Shown here piece after piece: positions 61,816-64,000 of a stretch of DNA of 64,000 nt. The DNA lies in contig DASXHZ010000005.1 in assembly GCA_036488085.1 (NCBI GenBank), positions 38,369 through 102,368 on the forward strand. The letters are read 5' to 3'. Made by a program: the position numbers and the translations under genes. This DNA is from DASXHZ01 sp036488085 (lineage in GTDB: Bacteria > Acidobacteriota > Thermoanaerobaculia > Gp7-AA8). The notes below the pieces were generated by a model, which was not told the DNA's origin, searched no databases, and saw only the letters and a program-made list of their open reading frames with translations. Numbering within the stretch: the stretch's first letter is position 1; each line of letters opens with the position of its first letter.

Positions 61816-62781
61816 TCATTTGAGGTTCTCCAGGTACGCGAGCAGGTCGTTGAGGTCATTCGCTGCGACCTGGTTCGGCGGCATCGCCGTTCCCGGCTTG
61901 ATCGCGGGAGCGTTCACGATCCAGCCGCCGAGGTTGCCTTTGGAGTTGAGCAGCTCGCCGGCGGCAAGTGTTGGGCGGCTGGCGACGTGCGTGAGGTCAG
62001 GGCCGATGGTCGCGTAGGCGTCGGTGCCGGTGATGGCGTGGCAGTTCACGCACGGCAGCGAGAGGAAGACGCTGCGGCCGTGCAGTTGCTGCGGCGTGAC
62101 GGGATCGTTCGCGGCGGTCTGCTGGTGCGTCTTCCAGCGCTGGAACTTCTCGTTCGACTCGGCGACGACGACGAGGGCCATGTGCGCATGCTGCAGGCCG
62201 CAGAATTCGGCGCACTGGGAGCGGAAGACGCCCGGACGGTCGGCCTGGATCCAGAGTTTGTTGACGCGGCCGGGGATGAGATCGCGCTTGCCGTTGAGGT
62301 TCGGGATCCAGAGCGAGTGGATGACGTCGCGGGTTGCGAGGCGGAGCAAGACGGGCGTGTTGAGCGGGACGTGAATCTCGTTCGCGGTCTTGAACGATTT
62401 GTCGGGCTCGGGATCGGGGTATTGCACTTCCCACCACCACTGATGGCCGGTCACGTCGATCTCGAGCGCGTCGGACCGCTTGTCGCCATACGTTCCGACC
62501 GCGCTGCCCGTCGCAACGCTCGCAATGAGAAGGCCGATGAGGGTCACCAGCGTGAGTGCGCTCGCGACGCCGACGGTGATCGAGTGCGGCCGCTCTTCCG
62601 CGTCGCTGACTTGCGGCGCGGTGCTCCTGTGAGCGCGCCATACGGCCGCCAGCATCCAGATGACGACGACGACGTAGACGGTCACGAGCACGACCATGTA
62701 GCCGTTCCAGAGCGATCCGATCCGGCTCGCCTGGATGCCGGCCGGATGGAGGACGTTCTGGATGTCGGAGCCGAGGAGCAC
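61816..62781 (-). CDS. coxB: Cytochrome c oxidase subunit II with fused cytochrome c domain
   Basis: The 321-residue protein has two N-terminal membrane helices and a cupredoxin domain. The Cu_A ligands are in DVIHSLWIP and SQCAEFCGLQHAHM. A C-terminal cytochrome c domain has CVNCH and the axial Met in GTAMPPNQVAAND. This fusion defines caa3-type oxidases. Its stop lies close to the coxA start, and it begins one base after the upstream cytochrome gene. Confidence 0.94.
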   Translation of the reverse strand: MLLGSDIQNVLHPAGIQASRIGSLWNGYMVVLVTVYVVVVIWMLAAVWRAHRSTAPQVSDAEERPHSITVGVASALTLVTLIGLLIASVATGSAVGTYGDKRSDALEIDVTGHQWWWEVQYPDPEPDKSFKTANEIHVPLNTPVLLRLATRDVIHSLWIPNLNGKRDLIPGRVNKLWIQADRPGVFRSQCAEFCGLQHAHMALVVVAESNEKFQRWKTHQQTAANDPVTPQQLHGRSVFLSLPCVNCHAITGTDAYATIGPDLTHVASRPTLAAGELLNSKGNLGGWIVNAPAIKPGTAMPPNQVAANDLNDLLAYLENLK

Positions 62782-62782
62782 G

Positions 62783-63277
62783 CTACTCCTCCGCCTTCTT
62801 CGGCTGCATCTCCTCGGCGCGCACAGGCGTCGCGTTCTGCGGCTCGAGGCTCGCCATCGAGCGGACGTAGGTGACGAGTTGCCAGATCTGGTAGTTGGGG
62901 ATGTGGCCGCCCCACGACGGCATCCCGTTCGGCCGCCCCTCGGCGATCGACTCGTAGATGTTCGCCGGCGAGTTGCCGTAGGTCCATTCGTCGTCCATCA
63001 GCGGAGGACCGATTCCGCCGCCGCCGTGGAAGTGACATCCGCTGCAGTTGTATTGCTCGAAGAGTTGCTGCCCCTGGCTGATGGCGTACGCGTTCCCCTC
63101 GTACGGGTTCTTCAGCGCCGTCGCGGTCATCAGGTTCGTACCCGGCTGGTTCGTCCCCTCACGCACCGGAGTCACCCTCTGCGCCTCGGCCGCGCTGACG
63201 GTGATGGAGCGCGTTTCGCGGTGGCATCCGAGAGCGCAGAGCGCAGTGAGCAAAGCGCAGAGGAGAGCTTTAGACAC
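62783..63277 (-). CDS. Cytochrome c lipoprotein of the oxidase operon
   Basis: The GTG at 63277 gives 164 residues with a lipobox LCALGC. The single heme site is CSGCHFHGG, with the axial Met in GMPSWGGHIPNYQIW. The C-terminus (SLEPQNATPVRAEEM) is Lys/Glu-rich. It probably receives electrons from a periplasmic dehydrogenase and passes them to CoxB. The hydrophobic core of the signal peptide (ALLCALLTALCALG) is encoded by a degenerate copy of the GCTCTGCGC repeat. The stop codon is TAG. Confidence 0.88.
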   Translation of the reverse strand: MSKALLCALLTALCALGCHRETRSITVSAAEAQRVTPVREGTNQPGTNLMTATALKNPYEGNAYAISQGQQLFEQYNCSGCHFHGGGGIGPPLMDDEWTYGNSPANIYESIAEGRPNGMPSWGGHIPNYQIWQLVTYVRSMASLEPQNATPVRAEEMQPKKAEE

Positions 63278-64000
63278 GGGGAACTCCGTACGCGTCGAGG
63301 ATGCGTTCGATCTCCGGCCGGCGGTGCTCGATCTCGGCGTCGAGGCGGTCGCGCAGTTTCGCGTTGCTGCGGCGCACGCCCATCGAGATGTCGAAAACGA
63401 ACGGGAGGAAGGGGGGATCGATCTGCGGCGAGACCGGCGTGACCTCGAGGCCTTTGGCGTAGTAGCCCGCCTGCGGCCCCCAAACGATCGCGAGGTCAAT
63501 GTCGCCCTTCGCGACGCCGTCGACGATCTTCTTCGCGCCGCCGTCCGTGACGGGATAGCCGCGCATGTTGTCGACCAGGTGGCGCGAGACGAGGGCATTG
63601 ACGGCAGGAGTCGAGCCGGCCGCGATCTGCACGCCGATCTTCATCGTCTTCAGCTTCGGATCATCGAGCGACTCGATTCCGGCCTTGCGCGAAACGAAGA
63701 CGTAGCTCGATCGGTAGTAAGGAACGGTGGGGGAGGCCAGCTCGTAATTCGACGGCACGCCGATGATGACGTCGCAGGCGCCGCGCCCGAGGGTGTTGCG
63801 GACGAAGCCCATGCGCTGCGGGAGCCATGTGTATTCGAGCCGCTCCCCGAAGTCGCGCGCGACCAGCTCCGCGATCTTGTTCTCGAAACCCGCGCCGTCC
63901 GCGCTCGAGAAGGGTAGGTTCGCGGGATCCGCACAGACGCGGAACGAGTTGCCGGTTGCCACTTGCCGGTTGCCAGATGCCGGAGCGCACGTAACCAGCA
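63270..64000 (-). CDS. MxaJ-like periplasmic binding protein (start beyond the window)
   Basis: Read in frame to the window edge, the protein starts within a signal or lipobox-like segment (LVTCAPASGNRQVATGNS). It continues with VCADPANLPFSSADGAGFENKIAELVA, MGFVRNTLGRGACDVIIGV and PYYRSSYVFVSRKAGIESLDDPKLK. This is the family of quinoprotein dehydrogenase-associated binding proteins (TIGR03871, MxaJ/XoxJ). A GTG at 63962 is open but would cut the signal sequence off. The gene likely continues the operon to the right, where the dehydrogenase may lie. A GGTTGCC repeat is embedded in frame. Confidence 0.8.
   Translation of the reverse strand, partial: LVTCAPASGNRQVATGNSFRVCADPANLPFSSADGAGFENKIAELVARDFGERLEYTWLPQRMGFVRNTLGRGACDVIIGVPSNYELASPTVPYYRSSYVFVSRKAGIESLDDPKLKTMKIGVQIAAGSTPAVNALVSRHLVDNMRGYPVTDGGAKKIVDGVAKGDIDLAIVWGPQAGYYAKGLEVTPVSPQIDPPFLPFVFDISMGVRRSNAKLRDRLDAEIEHRRPEIERILDAYGVPRV

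Overview
The window is a GC-rich, densely coded bacterial chromosome segment. It holds about 55 protein genes on both strands and one tRNA-Gln, with no rRNA, phage, transposase or CRISPR locus. Gene content suggests an aerobic, Gram-negative-type bacterium of the Acidobacteriota kind, perhaps Thermoanaerobaculia-like. The pointers are very large secreted metzincins, a tricorn-type S41 protease, an S53 sedolisin, a caa3 oxidase, and intergenic gaps packed with short palindromic repeats. No rRNA is present to confirm this, so the assignment is an inference.

Layout. 1-5.9 kb: a MauE/DoxX-like membrane protein and a rhodanese, then treS-glgX (glycogen/trehalose metabolism) and a membrane glycosyltransferase-like protein. 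5.9-10 kb: a PQQ-type propeller, an SGNH hydrolase, an L,D-transpeptidase, a STAS protein and rsmE. 10-14.4 kb: a four-gene unit of sigma factor, zinc-finger anti-sigma, an unrecognised 243-residue protein and a TPR-CHAT caspase-like protein. 14.4-24.7 kb: a large glucosidase, a DHH phosphoesterase, a hotdog thioesterase, a minus-strand run (STT3-like, lipase maturation factor, ACP phosphodiesterase), a subtilase and an aldo/keto reductase. 24.7-42 kb: parE, two giant paralogous secreted metzincins flanking a class V aminotransferase, an ECF sigma factor with VOC and DinB proteins, tRNA-Gln, ybaK, an S53 protease and an acetyltransferase. 42-51 kb: a HemQ-type protein, Sua5, recN, an L,D-transpeptidase lipoprotein, parC and lspA. 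51-57 kb: an FRG-domain protein, a tricorn-like protease, a membrane protein and a YVTN propeller.

57.5-64 kb is a minus-strand respiratory operon: MxaJ-like binding protein, cytochrome c, coxB (with fused cytochrome c), coxA, coxC, a small membrane protein, ctaG, cytochrome c. The binding protein and the YVTN propeller resemble accessory proteins of PQQ-dependent dehydrogenases, so electrons from a periplasmic quinoprotein may flow to this oxidase. The coxA reading frame is broken by one in-frame TAG.

The most distinctive feature is the repeat content. At least seven unrelated short-motif repeat families fill the gaps between genes, usually as inverted pairs. Several intrude into coding sequence in frame, where they form linkers, C-termini, stop codons and apparently the hydrophobic cores of two signal peptides. 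A separate array of 14 mini-hairpins follows parE.
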